Shown one piece after another: positions 25,331 to 33,501 of a stretch of 64,000 nucleotides of DNA (the first letter of the stretch is position 1; every line of letters begins with the position of its first letter). The notes under the pieces are model-generated. The model did no database searches and was not told the DNA's origin. It saw only the letters and a program-made list of their open reading frames with translations. The position numbers and the translations under genes were made by a program. The DNA is from Egibacteraceae bacterium (GTDB lineage: Bacteria > Actinomycetota > Nitriliruptoria > Euzebyales > Egibacteraceae), in the NCBI GenBank assembly GCA_030447925.1, contig JAUJNX010000001.1, forward strand, positions 334,037-398,036, read 5' to 3'.

Positions 25331-26173
25331 CGCCCAGGTGTAGAAGCCCTGGCCGGTCTTCTTGCCCAGGTCGCCGCGGGCGACCATGTCGATCAGGAGC
25401 CGGGGCGGGTCGAAGCGGGGGCCGTAGGCCGCGGCGAGGTTGCGGGCGATGTCCAGGCGCACGTCCAGGCCGACGAGGTCGGTGAGGCGCAGCGGGCCGA
25501 CCGGGTGGCGGTAGCCCAGCTCCATGGCGCGGTCGATGGCGGCGGGCTCGGCGACGCCCTGCTCGACCATGCGGATCGCCTCCAGGCCCAGCGCGACCCC
25601 CAGCCGGCTGGTCGCGAAGCCGGGGGCGTCGGCCACGACCACCGCGGTCTTGCCGATGCGCTCGACCAGGGCCAGGGCCACCGCGCGCGCGGCGTCGCCG
25701 GTCGCGGGCCCGACCACCACCTCCACCAGCGCCATCGCCGGGACCGGGTTGAAGAAGTGCAGGCCCAGGAACCGCTCCGGCGCGGCCAGCGCGCCCGCGA
25801 GCTCGCCGATGCTGATGCCGCTGGTGTTGGTGGCCAGCAGCGCGGGGGACAGGGCGCGCTCGGCGGCGGTCAGGACCGCGCGCTTCAGGTCGGCGCGCTC
25901 CGGGACGGCCTCGATGACCACGTCCGCGCCGGGGGTGGCGTCCTCGACCCGCCCGGCCGGGCGCAGGCGCCCGCGGACGGCCGCGACCTGGTCGGGCGCC
26001 AGCTTCCCGCGCGCGACCGCGCCCTCGGCCAGGTCCCCCGCCCGCGCGACCGCCGCGGCGGCCAGGTCCGCGTCGGCGTCGACCAGGTCCACCCGCGCGC
26101 CGGCCACCGCCAGCACGTAGGCGATGCCGACCCCCATCGTCCCGCCGCCGATCACCACCGCCGTGTCCGCCAT
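25328..26173 (-). CDS. 3-hydroxyacyl-CoA dehydrogenase
   Basis: A 281-residue NAD-dependent dehydrogenase of full family length. The Rossmann motif is VVIGGGTMGVGIAYVLAVAG, the dinucleotide-domain helix ATNTSGISIGELAGAL, the catalytic histidine lies in GLHFFNPVPAMALVEVVVG and the C-terminal domain includes VGPLRLTDLVGLDVRLDIAR. It oxidises an L-3-hydroxyacyl-CoA. Next to the aromatic genes it could supply the missing oxidation step of a beta-oxidative feruloyl-CoA route, or act as a PaaH-like enzyme. It appears leaderless: TACGAT ends seven bases before the ATG. Confidence 0.88.
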   Translation of the reverse strand: MADTAVVIGGGTMGVGIAYVLAVAGARVDLVDADADLAAAAVARAGDLAEGAVARGKLAPDQVAAVRGRLRPAGRVEDATPGADVVIEAVPERADLKRAVLTAAERALSPALLATNTSGISIGELAGALAAPERFLGLHFFNPVPAMALVEVVVGPATGDAARAVALALVERIGKTAVVVADAPGFATSRLGVALGLEAIRMVEQGVAEPAAIDRAMELGYRHPVGPLRLTDLVGLDVRLDIARNLAAAYGPRFDPPRLLIDMVARGDLGKKTGQGFYTWA

Positions 26174-26180
26174 GGGCGGC

Positions 26181-26186
26181 ATCGTA
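26181..26186 (-). promoter_or_regulatory. -10 element of a leaderless hydroxyacyl-CoA dehydrogenase transcript
   Basis: TACGAT on the minus strand with a seven-base gap to the ATG at 26173; no ribosome site is seen. Confidence 0.45.
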
Positions 26187-26252
26187 GGTCCCGGCCCGCC
26201 CCCGGGACCGGCCCAGGGTTCGCACCGCCGGGCCGGGGGGAGGGAGCGGCCC

Positions 26253-26507
26253 GTGCCGTTCTCCTCCTCCCCGCCCCCGCTCGCCGTCGCCATGGTCTAC
26301 CGGGCGCGCAACGCCGCCTGGGCGGCCGCGTTCCTGGACCGCCTGCCCCGCGGCGCCGACCTGCGCCTGTGGGCGCTGGACCGGGCCGTCCCCGCCCTCG
26401 CCGACCTCACCGTGGGCGAGGGGCCGGGGAACCGTTTCCCGCCCGCACGCACCCGCGACGCCGCGGCCGCCGCGCCGGGGCCGGAGGCCGCCCGTGCGCT
26501 GGGATGA
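26253..26507 (+). CDS. small protein of unknown function, first gene of the glycan cluster
   Basis: An 84-residue protein from a GTG with GGGAGGGAG upstream. The first half (AVAMVYRARNAAWAAAFLDR and ADLRLWALDRAVPALADLTV) looks like the beginning of a Rossmann-type domain such as a glycosyltransferase or ATP-grasp partner; the second half is low-complexity. It may be a truncated gene or the front part of a frameshifted one. It overlaps the next gene by 14 bases. I do not recognise the family. Confidence 0.5.
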   Translation: MPFSSSPPPLAVAMVYRARNAAWAAAFLDRLPRGADLRLWALDRAVPALADLTVGEGPGNRFPPARTRDAAAAAPGPEAARALG

Positions 26508-27645
26508 GGGCCTGCACCACGGCACGCTCCAGGCGGGCGGCGCTCTGGGCCGGGTGGACGACCGGCTCCAGGCGTGGCGGGGGCGCCCGTGGAGCTGGGC
26601 GACCCGGCGGGCGCTGTCACCGCTGGCGGAGCTGGGCTGGCTGGCGGGCGGGACCCCGCCCGCGCGCATCGGCTACGGCACCGGCCCGCTGCAGGCCGCC
26701 CGCGAGCGTCGCCGCCGCCGCGAGGACCGCCCGCTGCGGGTGTGCCTGCTCGAGGAGTTCCGCGCCGGGGCGCCGCGCTTCGCCAACGCCCACGCCCACT
26801 GGATGAACCGGGGCAGCACCCTGTGCACCGCGGTCGTCAACGACCCGGAGGGCTCCGACGTCGTCTGGGTGTTCAGCCAGGACCCGCTGGAGCCGGCCGC
26901 GCGGGCGCGGCTGGATGCGACGGTGGCCGCGCTGCCGCCGGGGACCGTGGTGCTGAACCCGCCCGCGACCTACGACGCCTACCACGACGACGACGCGTTC
27001 GACCGGCTGCGCGCCGCCGGGGTCGGCGTCCCCCGGACGGCCTTCGGACCCGCCGACCTCGGCCGCACGCCGGTGGTCCACAAGGCCGCGGGCGAGCAGG
27101 CCGGCACCATGGTCCTGCGCCCGTGGGCCGGCCCGCTGCCCCGCGCCCGCGCCTTCGCCTACGTCGACGGCAGCGGGCCGGACGGGCTGCACTGGCGCTA
27201 CCGGGCCTTTTACGCCGCAGGGGTCATCGCGCCGTTCAACGGCTACGGCGGCCCCGCATGGGAGGTGCGGTACGCCACCCGCATCCGCACGGACCTGGCG
27301 TTCGCGCTGACCGGCGAGGAGCGCCGCCAGATCGCCACCATCGCCGAGGTGCTGGGCCTGGACTGGTTCGCCGTGGACTTCCTGCGCCGCCGGGGCGACG
27401 GGGCGCCCGTGTTCGTCGACGTCAACGTCTACCCCACGATCGTGTCGGCGCCCGCCATCGACCGGGCGCTGGGGTCCCGCGGGCGCTGGCACGTCCTGGA
27501 CCTGCGCGCCCGCCTGGGCATCGACCCGCCGGGGACCCCGACCTTCTGGCAGCGCCTCGACGACGCCCTGCTCGCCCGCGTGGGGGCGGCGACCGGGCGG
27601 ACAGCGCCCGTCCGGGCCCCCGCGGCGCTACGGTCACGGTGGTAG
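26494..27645 (+). CDS. ATP-grasp-like protein in a glycan gene cluster
   Basis: A 383-residue protein. The C-terminal half has the look of an ATP-grasp ligase: a lysine strand TPVVHKAAGEQAGTMVLRPW, RAFAYVDGSG, and the metal/ATP strands LDWFAVDFLRRRGDGAPVFV then DVNVYPTIVS, which matches the D/E...N pattern that binds Mg-ATP. It lies just before a sugar-nucleotide epimerase and glycosyltransferases, so it may add an amino acid or other acid to a surface glycan. Substrate unknown; the family call is from motif pattern only. Confidence 0.6.
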   Translation: MRWDEGLHHGTLQAGGALGRVDDRLQAWRGRPWSWATRRALSPLAELGWLAGGTPPARIGYGTGPLQAARERRRRREDRPLRVCLLEEFRAGAPRFANAHAHWMNRGSTLCTAVVNDPEGSDVVWVFSQDPLEPAARARLDATVAALPPGTVVLNPPATYDAYHDDDAFDRLRAAGVGVPRTAFGPADLGRTPVVHKAAGEQAGTMVLRPWAGPLPRARAFAYVDGSGPDGLHWRYRAFYAAGVIAPFNGYGGPAWEVRYATRIRTDLAFALTGEERRQIATIAEVLGLDWFAVDFLRRRGDGAPVFVDVNVYPTIVSAPAIDRALGSRGRWHVLDLRARLGIDPPGTPTFWQRLDDALLARVGAATGRTAPVRAPAALRSRW

Positions 27646-27668
27646 GCGCGACGACGGGGAGCGAGGCG

Positions 27669-28598
27669 GTGCAGGAGCTGGACGGCCGGAGGGTCGTGGT
27701 CACCGGCGGGGCCGGCTTCATCGGCCGCGCGGTCGTGCGCGCACTGGCCGGGGCCGGGGCGGACGTGACCGTCGCGGACCGGCGCGCGCCCGCGGACCCC
27801 GAGGTCCGGACCGTCGTCGGGGACCTCGCCGACCCAACGGTGCGCCGCGCGGCGGTGCCCGACGGCACCGACGGGATCGTGCACCTGGCGGCGCTGACGT
27901 CGGTCCTGGCGTCCCGGCAGGACCCCGTGGGGACCTACCGGGCCAACGTCGAGGCCACCGCCGGCCTGCTGGAGCGCGCGCGGGAGATCGGCGCGGGCCG
28001 GTTCGTCCTCGCCTCCACCAACGCCGTGGTGGGCGACGTCGGCGCCGGCCCGATCACCGAGGACCTGTCCCTGCGCCCGCTGACCCCGTACGGGGCCACC
28101 AAGGCCGCGGCCGAGATGCTGCTGTCGGCCTACCGCGCGTCCTACGGCATCGGCGCGACCGCTCTGCGGCTCACCAACGTCTACGGCGGCGGCATGGGGA
28201 ACAAGGACAGCTTCGTGCCGCGGCTGATGCGCGCCGCGCGCGACGGCGGCGAGGTCACGGTGTACGGCGACGGCACCCAGGTGCGCGACCTCGTCCACGT
28301 CGACGACGTGGCCGACGCCGTCCTGCTGGCCTGGCGGACCGCGCCGCAGGGCCCGCTGATCGTCGGCGCGGGCCGGTCGCTGTCCGTGCTCGACCTCATC
28401 GCGGAGGTCCGCGCCGTCACCGGTGCGCCGCTGCCGGTCCGCCACGTCCCCGCGCCCGCGGGCGAGATGCCCGCCGTGGTCGTGCGCACCGACCGCATCC
28501 GTGCCCTCGGCTGGGCGCCGCGGGTGGACCTCGCCACCGGGCTGGCCGGGGTGTGGGAGGAGTTCCGCACCGCCGTGCCCGCGGGGAGCGGCGCGTGA
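27669..28598 (+). CDS. NAD-dependent sugar epimerase/dehydratase
   Basis: A 309-residue extended short-chain dehydrogenase. It has the NAD motif VVVTGGAGFIGRAVVRALAG, the catalytic YxxxK in TPYGATKAAAEMLLSAYR, and RLTNVYGGGMGNKDSFVPRL with YGDGTQVRDLVHVDDVADAV, all typical of UDP-glucose 4-epimerase-like enzymes. It should act on a nucleotide sugar for surface glycan synthesis. The GTG start has GGGGAGCGAG upstream; a GTG at 27639 is an alternative. Its stop overlaps a possible GTG start of the following membrane glycosyltransferase. Confidence 0.85.
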   Translation: MQELDGRRVVVTGGAGFIGRAVVRALAGAGADVTVADRRAPADPEVRTVVGDLADPTVRRAAVPDGTDGIVHLAALTSVLASRQDPVGTYRANVEATAGLLERAREIGAGRFVLASTNAVVGDVGAGPITEDLSLRPLTPYGATKAAAEMLLSAYRASYGIGATALRLTNVYGGGMGNKDSFVPRLMRAARDGGEVTVYGDGTQVRDLVHVDDVADAVLLAWRTAPQGPLIVGAGRSLSVLDLIAEVRAVTGAPLPVRHVPAPAGEMPAVVVRTDRIRALGWAPRVDLATGLAGVWEEFRTAVPAGSGA

Positions 28599-28653
28599 CG
28601 ACGCTCGCGCCCCCGCGGGCGGGCGCGCCCGCGGCGCCGGCGTCGCCGCCCCC

Positions 28654-30816
28654 GTGGCCCCGGCGCGCGCCGCCATCCTGCGCCGCCACTGGCTGATCGC
28701 GGTGCTCGTGGCCGCCGGGGCGGTCCTGCGCGTGGTCACCCAGTTCGCCTACCGGCCGGCGCTGCTGTACTGGGACTCGCTGCGCTACCTGCACACCGCA
28801 CCCGCGCCCGACCCGGCCGGGGTGCACCCCGCCGGCTACACCCTGGTCCTGCGACCCCTGCTGGCGCTCGGCGACCTCGCGCTGATCCCCGCCGTCCAGC
28901 ACGTCGTCGGGCTGGGCATGGGCGTGCTGCTCTACGCGCTGTGCGTGCGCCACCGCGTGCCCCGGTGGCTGGCGGCGCTGGCCGCCGCGCCGGTCCTGCT
29001 CGACGCCTACCAGCTCCAGATCGAGCAGAACGTGCTGGCCGACACGCTGTTCCAGGCGCTCGTGGCCGGGGGGCTCGCGGTCCTGACCTGGCGCGCGCGG
29101 CCGTCGCTGCGCGCCGCGGCGGCCGGAGGGCTGCTGCTGGGGCTGTCGGTGCCGGTGCGCACGGTCGGGCTGCCGCTGGTCCTCGCCGCGGTCCTGTTCG
29201 TGGTCGTCGCGACACCGGGGTGGGGGCGACGCCTGCTGGCCGCCGCCGTCACCGCCGGGGCGTTCGCGCTGCCCGTCGGCGCCTACGCCGCCTGGTACGC
29301 GGCGGCGACCGGCGCGCCCGGGCTCACCTCGCAGTCGGCGATCGTGCAGTACGCGCGCACGGCCGACGTGGCCGACTGCGCGGCGCTGGACCTGCCCGAC
29401 GACCTGGACCCGCTGTGCCCCAGCCGCTACCTCCAGCGCCTGCTGATCGTCGACCGCTTCGTGTGGGGCGAGGACTCGCCGGCGGCCACCTACGTGCCGC
29501 CGCCGGGCACGACCCGCGACGAGGCGTTCTCGGCGTTCGCGCGGCGGGTCGTCGCCGCCCAGCCGCTGGACGTCGCCGGCGCGGTCCTCGCCGACTTCGC
29601 CAAGGGCTTCGCCCCGCAGCGCGTGACCGACCCCGACGAGGTGGCCCTGGAGCGCTGGCAGTTCCAGGAGTACTACCCGCTGTACGAGGCCGCGGACGCG
29701 ACCTCGGCGACCACGCCGCCGGCCGCCACCGCGATCCACGGCGGCGGGCCGCCGACGGTCGAGCCGGGTCTGGCCCGCTGGCTGCGCGGCTACCAGCTGG
29801 GGGTCGGCAGCACCTCCGGGCTGGTGCTGCTGGGGGCGCTGCTCGTGGCGGTGCTCGCGGCGGCCGGCATCGGGCGGGCGCGGCGGTCGCCGCTGCGGGC
29901 GGTGGCGATGCTGTGGGGCCTCGCCGGGGGCGGGCTGCTGCTGGCCGCCGCGCTGTACCTGTTCTCCTGGCGCTACCAGCTCCCCGGGCTGGTCCTGCTG
30001 CCCCCCGCCGGCGCCCTTGGCCTGACCGCGCTGCTGCGCCCGCCGCCCACGGCCCGCGACGGCATCGACGACGACGCCGTGGACGCCGCGGCCCTGGCCG
30101 CGCTCGGCCCGCTGCGCCTGCACCCGCTGGCCGTCGTGATCGCCGCCTACGACGAGCAGGACGCCATCGGCGCGGTCCTGGACGCCGTCCCCGCCGAGGT
30201 CTGCGGCCTGGCCACCTCCACGGTGGTCGTGGTCGACGGCGCGACCGACGCGACGGCGCGGGAGGCGGCCGCCCACGGCGCGGTGGTCTGCGACGTGCCC
30301 GTCAACCGCGGCCAGGGCGCGGCGCTGCGGCTGGGCTACCGGATCGCGCGGGAGGGCGGGGCGCAGGTCCTGGCCACCCTGGACGCCGACGGCCAGTACG
30401 ACCCGGCGGAGCTGGCGGTCGTGGTCGCGCCGATCGTCGCCGGGGAGGCGGACTTCGTGACCGGGTCGCGGCGCCTGGGGACCGAGGAGGCGGCCAGCAG
30501 GGTGCGCTGGGCGGGCACGCGCGTCTTCGCCGCCCTGGTGACCCTGCTGACCGGGCAGCGCATCACCGACACCTCCAACGGGCTGCGGGCGATGCGCGCC
30601 GACGCGACCGCGGCGGTCACCCTCGCCCAGCCGCAGTACCAGGCGTCGGAGCTGCTGATCGGGGTGCTGGCCCGCGGGTACCGCGTGGTGGAGCGGCCCA
30701 CCACCATGCGGCTGCGCACCGCGGGGGCCAGCAAGAAGGGCGGGGACCTGCTGTACGGGCTGCGCTACGCGCGCGTGGTCCTGGGCACCTGGTGGCGGGA
30801 GCGGTCCCGCCGCTGA
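28654..30816 (+). CDS. GT-C-like membrane protein fused to a DPM1-like family 2 glycosyltransferase
   Basis: A single 720-residue frame with two parts. Residues 1 to about 460 hold about ten hydrophobic helices and a large loop, like polyprenol-dependent GT-C transferases (VLRVVTQFAYRPALLYWDSL early on, SWRYQLPGLVLLPPAGALGL late). From about residue 480 comes a GT-A family 2 domain: LAVVIAAYDEQDAIGAVLDA, VNRGQGAALRLGYRIA, the metal site LATLDADGQYDPAEL, and SKKGGDLLYGLRYAR. One protein might make a polyprenyl-phosphate sugar and pass it outward. The start is uncertain: GTG 28654 is in frame, while GTG 28595 overlaps the epimerase stop but would need a one-base frameshift near 28600-28650. Confidence 0.75.
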   Translation: MAPARAAILRRHWLIAVLVAAGAVLRVVTQFAYRPALLYWDSLRYLHTAPAPDPAGVHPAGYTLVLRPLLALGDLALIPAVQHVVGLGMGVLLYALCVRHRVPRWLAALAAAPVLLDAYQLQIEQNVLADTLFQALVAGGLAVLTWRARPSLRAAAAGGLLLGLSVPVRTVGLPLVLAAVLFVVVATPGWGRRLLAAAVTAGAFALPVGAYAAWYAAATGAPGLTSQSAIVQYARTADVADCAALDLPDDLDPLCPSRYLQRLLIVDRFVWGEDSPAATYVPPPGTTRDEAFSAFARRVVAAQPLDVAGAVLADFAKGFAPQRVTDPDEVALERWQFQEYYPLYEAADATSATTPPAATAIHGGGPPTVEPGLARWLRGYQLGVGSTSGLVLLGALLVAVLAAAGIGRARRSPLRAVAMLWGLAGGGLLLAAALYLFSWRYQLPGLVLLPPAGALGLTALLRPPPTARDGIDDDAVDAAALAALGPLRLHPLAVVIAAYDEQDAIGAVLDAVPAEVCGLATSTVVVVDGATDATAREAAAHGAVVCDVPVNRGQGAALRLGYRIAREGGAQVLATLDADGQYDPAELAVVVAPIVAGEADFVTGSRRLGTEEAASRVRWAGTRVFAALVTLLTGQRITDTSNGLRAMRADATAAVTLAQPQYQASELLIGVLARGYRVVERPTTMRLRTAGASKKGGDLLYGLRYARVVLGTWWRERSRR

Positions 30817-31229
30817 GCGGCGAACAGCCGGTCGAACACGGCGAACTTGGCCACGAACAGGACGCCGTTGACCGCGGCGAAGGCCAGCCAGCCCAGCGCG
30901 ACGGTCGCGGGCCGGCCCAGGTCCGCGGCCTCGATCCAGCGTCCGGCCAGGCCGGTGCCCCCGGCCGCGAGCGCCGCGCTGGCGGCCACCGTGGCGGCGT
31001 AGGGCAGCAGCTCGCGCCGCGGGGACGGCCGGCCCCCGCGGGTCCAGACCCAGGTGCGGTTCAGCCACCAGTTCACCGGCACGCCCGCGAGGAACGCGAC
31101 GGCCCCGGCGGTCCCGGCGCCCGTCCCGGCGGCGTAGAGGGCCACGAACGCCACCTGGCTGACCGCGGTCGCCACCGCCGACCCGACCGCGTAGCGGCCG
31201 AGCCGCCTGGTCAGGGGGACGGGTGGCAC
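30765..31229 (-). CDS. GtrA family membrane protein
   Basis: A 154-residue protein with four membrane helices and the GtrA pattern: LGRYAVGSAVATAVSQVAFV, FLAGVPVNWWLNRTWVW (conserved N-x-x-W-W-x-N) and NGVLFVAKFAVFDRLF. GtrA-like proteins are thought to flip or present polyprenyl-linked sugars. The gene is convergent with the fusion glycosyltransferase and overlaps its 3' end by about 50 bases. It starts at a GTG. Confidence 0.82.
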   Translation of the reverse strand: MPPVPLTRRLGRYAVGSAVATAVSQVAFVALYAAGTGAGTAGAVAFLAGVPVNWWLNRTWVWTRGGRPSPRRELLPYAATVAASAALAAGGTGLAGRWIEAADLGRPATVALGWLAFAAVNGVLFVAKFAVFDRLFAAQRRDRSRHQVPRTTRA

Positions 31230-31276
31230 GAACCAGGATGGTAGGCGCGGGGGGCGTCGTCGTCCTACGACCGGGC

Positions 31277-31282
31277 TAGGCT
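31277..31282 (+). promoter_or_regulatory. -10 element of a leaderless sqdB transcript
   Basis: TAGGCT six bases before the GTG start at 31289; no ribosome site. A -35 is not obvious. Confidence 0.4.
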
Positions 31283-31288
31283 GCGTGC

Positions 31289-32497
31289 GTGCGAACCCTC
31301 ATCCTCGGCGGAGACGGCTACCTCGGGTGGCCCACCGCGCTGTACCTGTCCGAGCGCGGCCACGAGGTGGCGGTCGCCGACAACTTCCTGCGGCGGCAGT
31401 ACGACCACGAGCTCGGGGTCGAGAGCCTCGTGCCCATCGCCCCGCTGCGGACCCGCGTCGACGTCTGGCGGGAGCTGACCGGCCGGGAGATCGGCGTCTG
31501 GGTCGGCGACCTGACCGACGGCGACTTCGTCGCCGGCATGGTCGAGGCGTTCCGCCCCGACGCGATCGTCCACTACGCGGAGCAGCGGGCCGCGCCGTAC
31601 TCGATGATCGACCGCCAGCACGCGGTCCACACCCAGGTCAACAATGTCGTCGGCAACCTCAACGTCCTCTACGCCATCGCCGAGATCGACCCGTCGATCC
31701 ACCTGGTGAAGCTGGGGACCATGGGCGAGTACGGGACGCCCAACATCGACATCGAGGAGGGGTGGCTCGACGTCACCCACAAGGGCCGCACCGACCGGCT
31801 CCCGTTCCCCAAGCAGCCGGGCAGCATGTACCACCTGTCGAAGGTCCACGACAGCCACAACATCATGTTCGCCTGCCGCACCTGGGGCCTGCGGGCCACG
31901 GACCTGAACCAGGGCATCGTCTACGGCCAGGCGACCGAGGAGACCATGCGCGACCCGCGCCTGGCCACGCGCTTCGACTACGACGGCGTGTTCGGCACCG
32001 TGCTCAACCGCTTCGTCGTCCAGGCCGTGCTGGGCCACCCGCTGACGGTGTACGGCACCGGCGGCCAGACGCGCGGGCTGATCGACATCCGCGACACCTG
32101 CGAGTGCATCCGCCTGGCCGCCGAGAACCCAGCCGAGCCGGGCGAGTTCCGCGTCTTCAACCAGATGACCGAGTCCCTGTCGGTGGCGGAGATGGCCGAC
32201 CGGGTCGTGCAGACCTACGGCAAGCCCGTCGAGGTCGAGCACCTGGACCCGCCGCGCACGGAGAAGCCCGAGCACTACTACAACGTCGCGCACACCAGCC
32301 TGCTGGAGCTCGGCCTGCAGCCCCACCTGCTGTCCGACACGCTGCTCGAGTCGCTCTACGCCATCACCGAGGAGCACGCCCACCGCGCCGACCCCAGCGT
32401 CATCCGGCCGACCGTGCGCTGGGACCGGGTGCGCAACGCCCTGCCCGACCGCTGGGCACGCGGGGTGCAGCCGCGGGGTCGCCACATCGCGGACTAG
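31289..32497 (+). CDS. sqdB: UDP-sulfoquinovose synthase
   Basis: A 402-residue extended short-chain dehydrogenase closely matching SQD1/SqdB/Agl3. It has the NAD motif LILGGDGYLGWPTALYLSER, AEQRAAPYSMIDRQHAV, VKLGTMGEYGTPNIDIEEGW, the catalytic YHLSKVHDSHNIMFA and RATDLNQGIVYGQATEE. The enzyme builds UDP-sulfoquinovose from UDP-glucose and sulfite. It is the head-group donor for the sulfolipid SQDG or for sulfoquinovose-bearing glycans. No recognisable SqdX/SqdD glycosyltransferase is adjacent, so the transferase may be the fused enzyme at 28.6 kb or be elsewhere. Confidence 0.92.
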   Translation: MRTLILGGDGYLGWPTALYLSERGHEVAVADNFLRRQYDHELGVESLVPIAPLRTRVDVWRELTGREIGVWVGDLTDGDFVAGMVEAFRPDAIVHYAEQRAAPYSMIDRQHAVHTQVNNVVGNLNVLYAIAEIDPSIHLVKLGTMGEYGTPNIDIEEGWLDVTHKGRTDRLPFPKQPGSMYHLSKVHDSHNIMFACRTWGLRATDLNQGIVYGQATEETMRDPRLATRFDYDGVFGTVLNRFVVQAVLGHPLTVYGTGGQTRGLIDIRDTCECIRLAAENPAEPGEFRVFNQMTESLSVAEMADRVVQTYGKPVEVEHLDPPRTEKPEHYYNVAHTSLLELGLQPHLLSDTLLESLYAITEEHAHRADPSVIRPTVRWDRVRNALPDRWARGVQPRGRHIAD

Positions 32498-32530
32498 GAT
32501 GAACCGGTCACCGTCCGTGCAGGTCACCAG

Positions 32531-32563
32531 CTCTAATCCACGAATTGTCTTCGTGGATTAGAG
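32531..32563 (+). terminator. perfect 14-bp AT-richer hairpin after sqdB
   Basis: CTCTAATCCACGAA (32531-32544), loop TTGTC, TTCGTGGATTAGAG (32550-32563): every base pairs. It is notably AT-richer than its surroundings and lies between sqdB and the globin/NOS operon, so it may be a terminator for sqdB or part of the leader of the next operon. No U-run follows. Confidence 0.55.
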
Positions 32564-32595
32564 GCCGTACCTCCCCTCTGGCAGGTTCGTCGGTC

Positions 32596-32660
32596 TTGGG
32601 GGAAGCACGAGGTGATCGTCCGGCAGGGCCGGTTCCCCCGTGACGGCGACGGGGGAAGCC
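32596..32660 (+). promoter_or_regulatory. leader with alternative stems that can mask the globin ribosome site
   Basis: Segment B, GGTTCCCCCGT (32631-32641), can pair with segment C, ACGGGGGAAGCC (32649-32660, one bulge). Segment C contains the ribosome site of the globin gene. B can also pair, more weakly, with an upstream look-alike, segment A, TTGGGGGAAG (32596-32605). The two pairings exclude each other, as in translational switches. This is seen in sequence only. Confidence 0.4.
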
Positions 32661-32661
32661 G

Positions 32662-33501
32662 ATGTCCGCTCATCCACAGACCGCTGACCTGGGGCTCGAC
32701 CCGCAGGCGCTGCGCACGAACGGGATGCACCCCGTCCCCGCCGTGGCGCCGACCGAGGCGCGCGCACGGGCCATCGCCGAGGTCTGGCAGGACCCGGGGG
32801 ATCCCGCCAACCCGCTGGCGGTGTTCTGGCGCACGGGCGCGATCGTCGCGGGGTCGGCCCGGTTCGTGCGCGAGTGGCTCCAACGCCTGGACGCCGCGTC
32901 CGAGCACGACCGCTACCGCAACCTGCGGCCCCAGGTGATCCGCAACCAGCTGGCCAACCTGCACGCGTTCTTCGCCGCGAACGAGCCGCGCGACCCGCAG
33001 CCCGACTGGCACCGCGGCGGCGCGACGGGTGGCCCCACGCGGACCACCCACGCGCTGGTGCCGGACGCGGACGAGGGCGTGTGGGCCGCCGCGCGCGACC
33101 AGACCCTGCCCCTGCTCAGCGGGGACCCGACCGTCCGCACGACCTTCGACAACATCGGCGGCCGGGAGCCGATCGAGATCGTCGTAGAGCGCTTCTACCA
33201 CCTGCTCCTGGCCGACCCGGAGCTGCGCCACTACTTCGAGGGCCACGACGTCGAGGAGATCAAGCAGCACCAGCGGGCGTTCCTGACCCTGGTGACCGGC
33301 GGCCCGCAGGCCGAGTACAAGGGCCGCCGCATCCGCGACGCCCACGCCCACGTCCCCGTCACGGCCGCGCACTTCGACCGCGCCGCCGAGCACCTCATCA
33401 CCGCCCTCGGCGGCGAGGGCCTCGACGCCGTGCACCGCAGCGCGATCATCGTGCGGGTGGCGGCCTTCAAGCCCGATGTCGTCGGTGAGACGGGGCGATG
33501 A
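32662..33501 (+). CDS. truncated hemoglobin (group I-like) with an unknown N-terminal domain
   Basis: A 279-residue fusion. Residues 1 to about 150 form an unknown, probably helical domain (AEVWQDPGDPANPLAVFWRT). From about residue 152 comes a group-I truncated globin: a B10 tyrosine in ERFYHLLLADPELRHYF, an E11-position glutamine in EEIKQHQRAFL and the proximal histidine in IRDAHAHVPVTAAHF. Tyr-B10 and Gln-E11 are the residues that support O2 binding and NO dioxygenation in mycobacterial trHbN. The next gene, overlapping by ATGA, is a nitric oxide synthase. A role in using or removing the NO made next door is a strong inference. Confidence 0.82.
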   Translation: MSAHPQTADLGLDPQALRTNGMHPVPAVAPTEARARAIAEVWQDPGDPANPLAVFWRTGAIVAGSARFVREWLQRLDAASEHDRYRNLRPQVIRNQLANLHAFFAANEPRDPQPDWHRGGATGGPTRTTHALVPDADEGVWAAARDQTLPLLSGDPTVRTTFDNIGGREPIEIVVERFYHLLLADPELRHYFEGHDVEEIKQHQRAFLTLVTGGPQAEYKGRRIRDAHAHVPVTAAHFDRAAEHLITALGGEGLDAVHRSAIIVRVAAFKPDVVGETGR

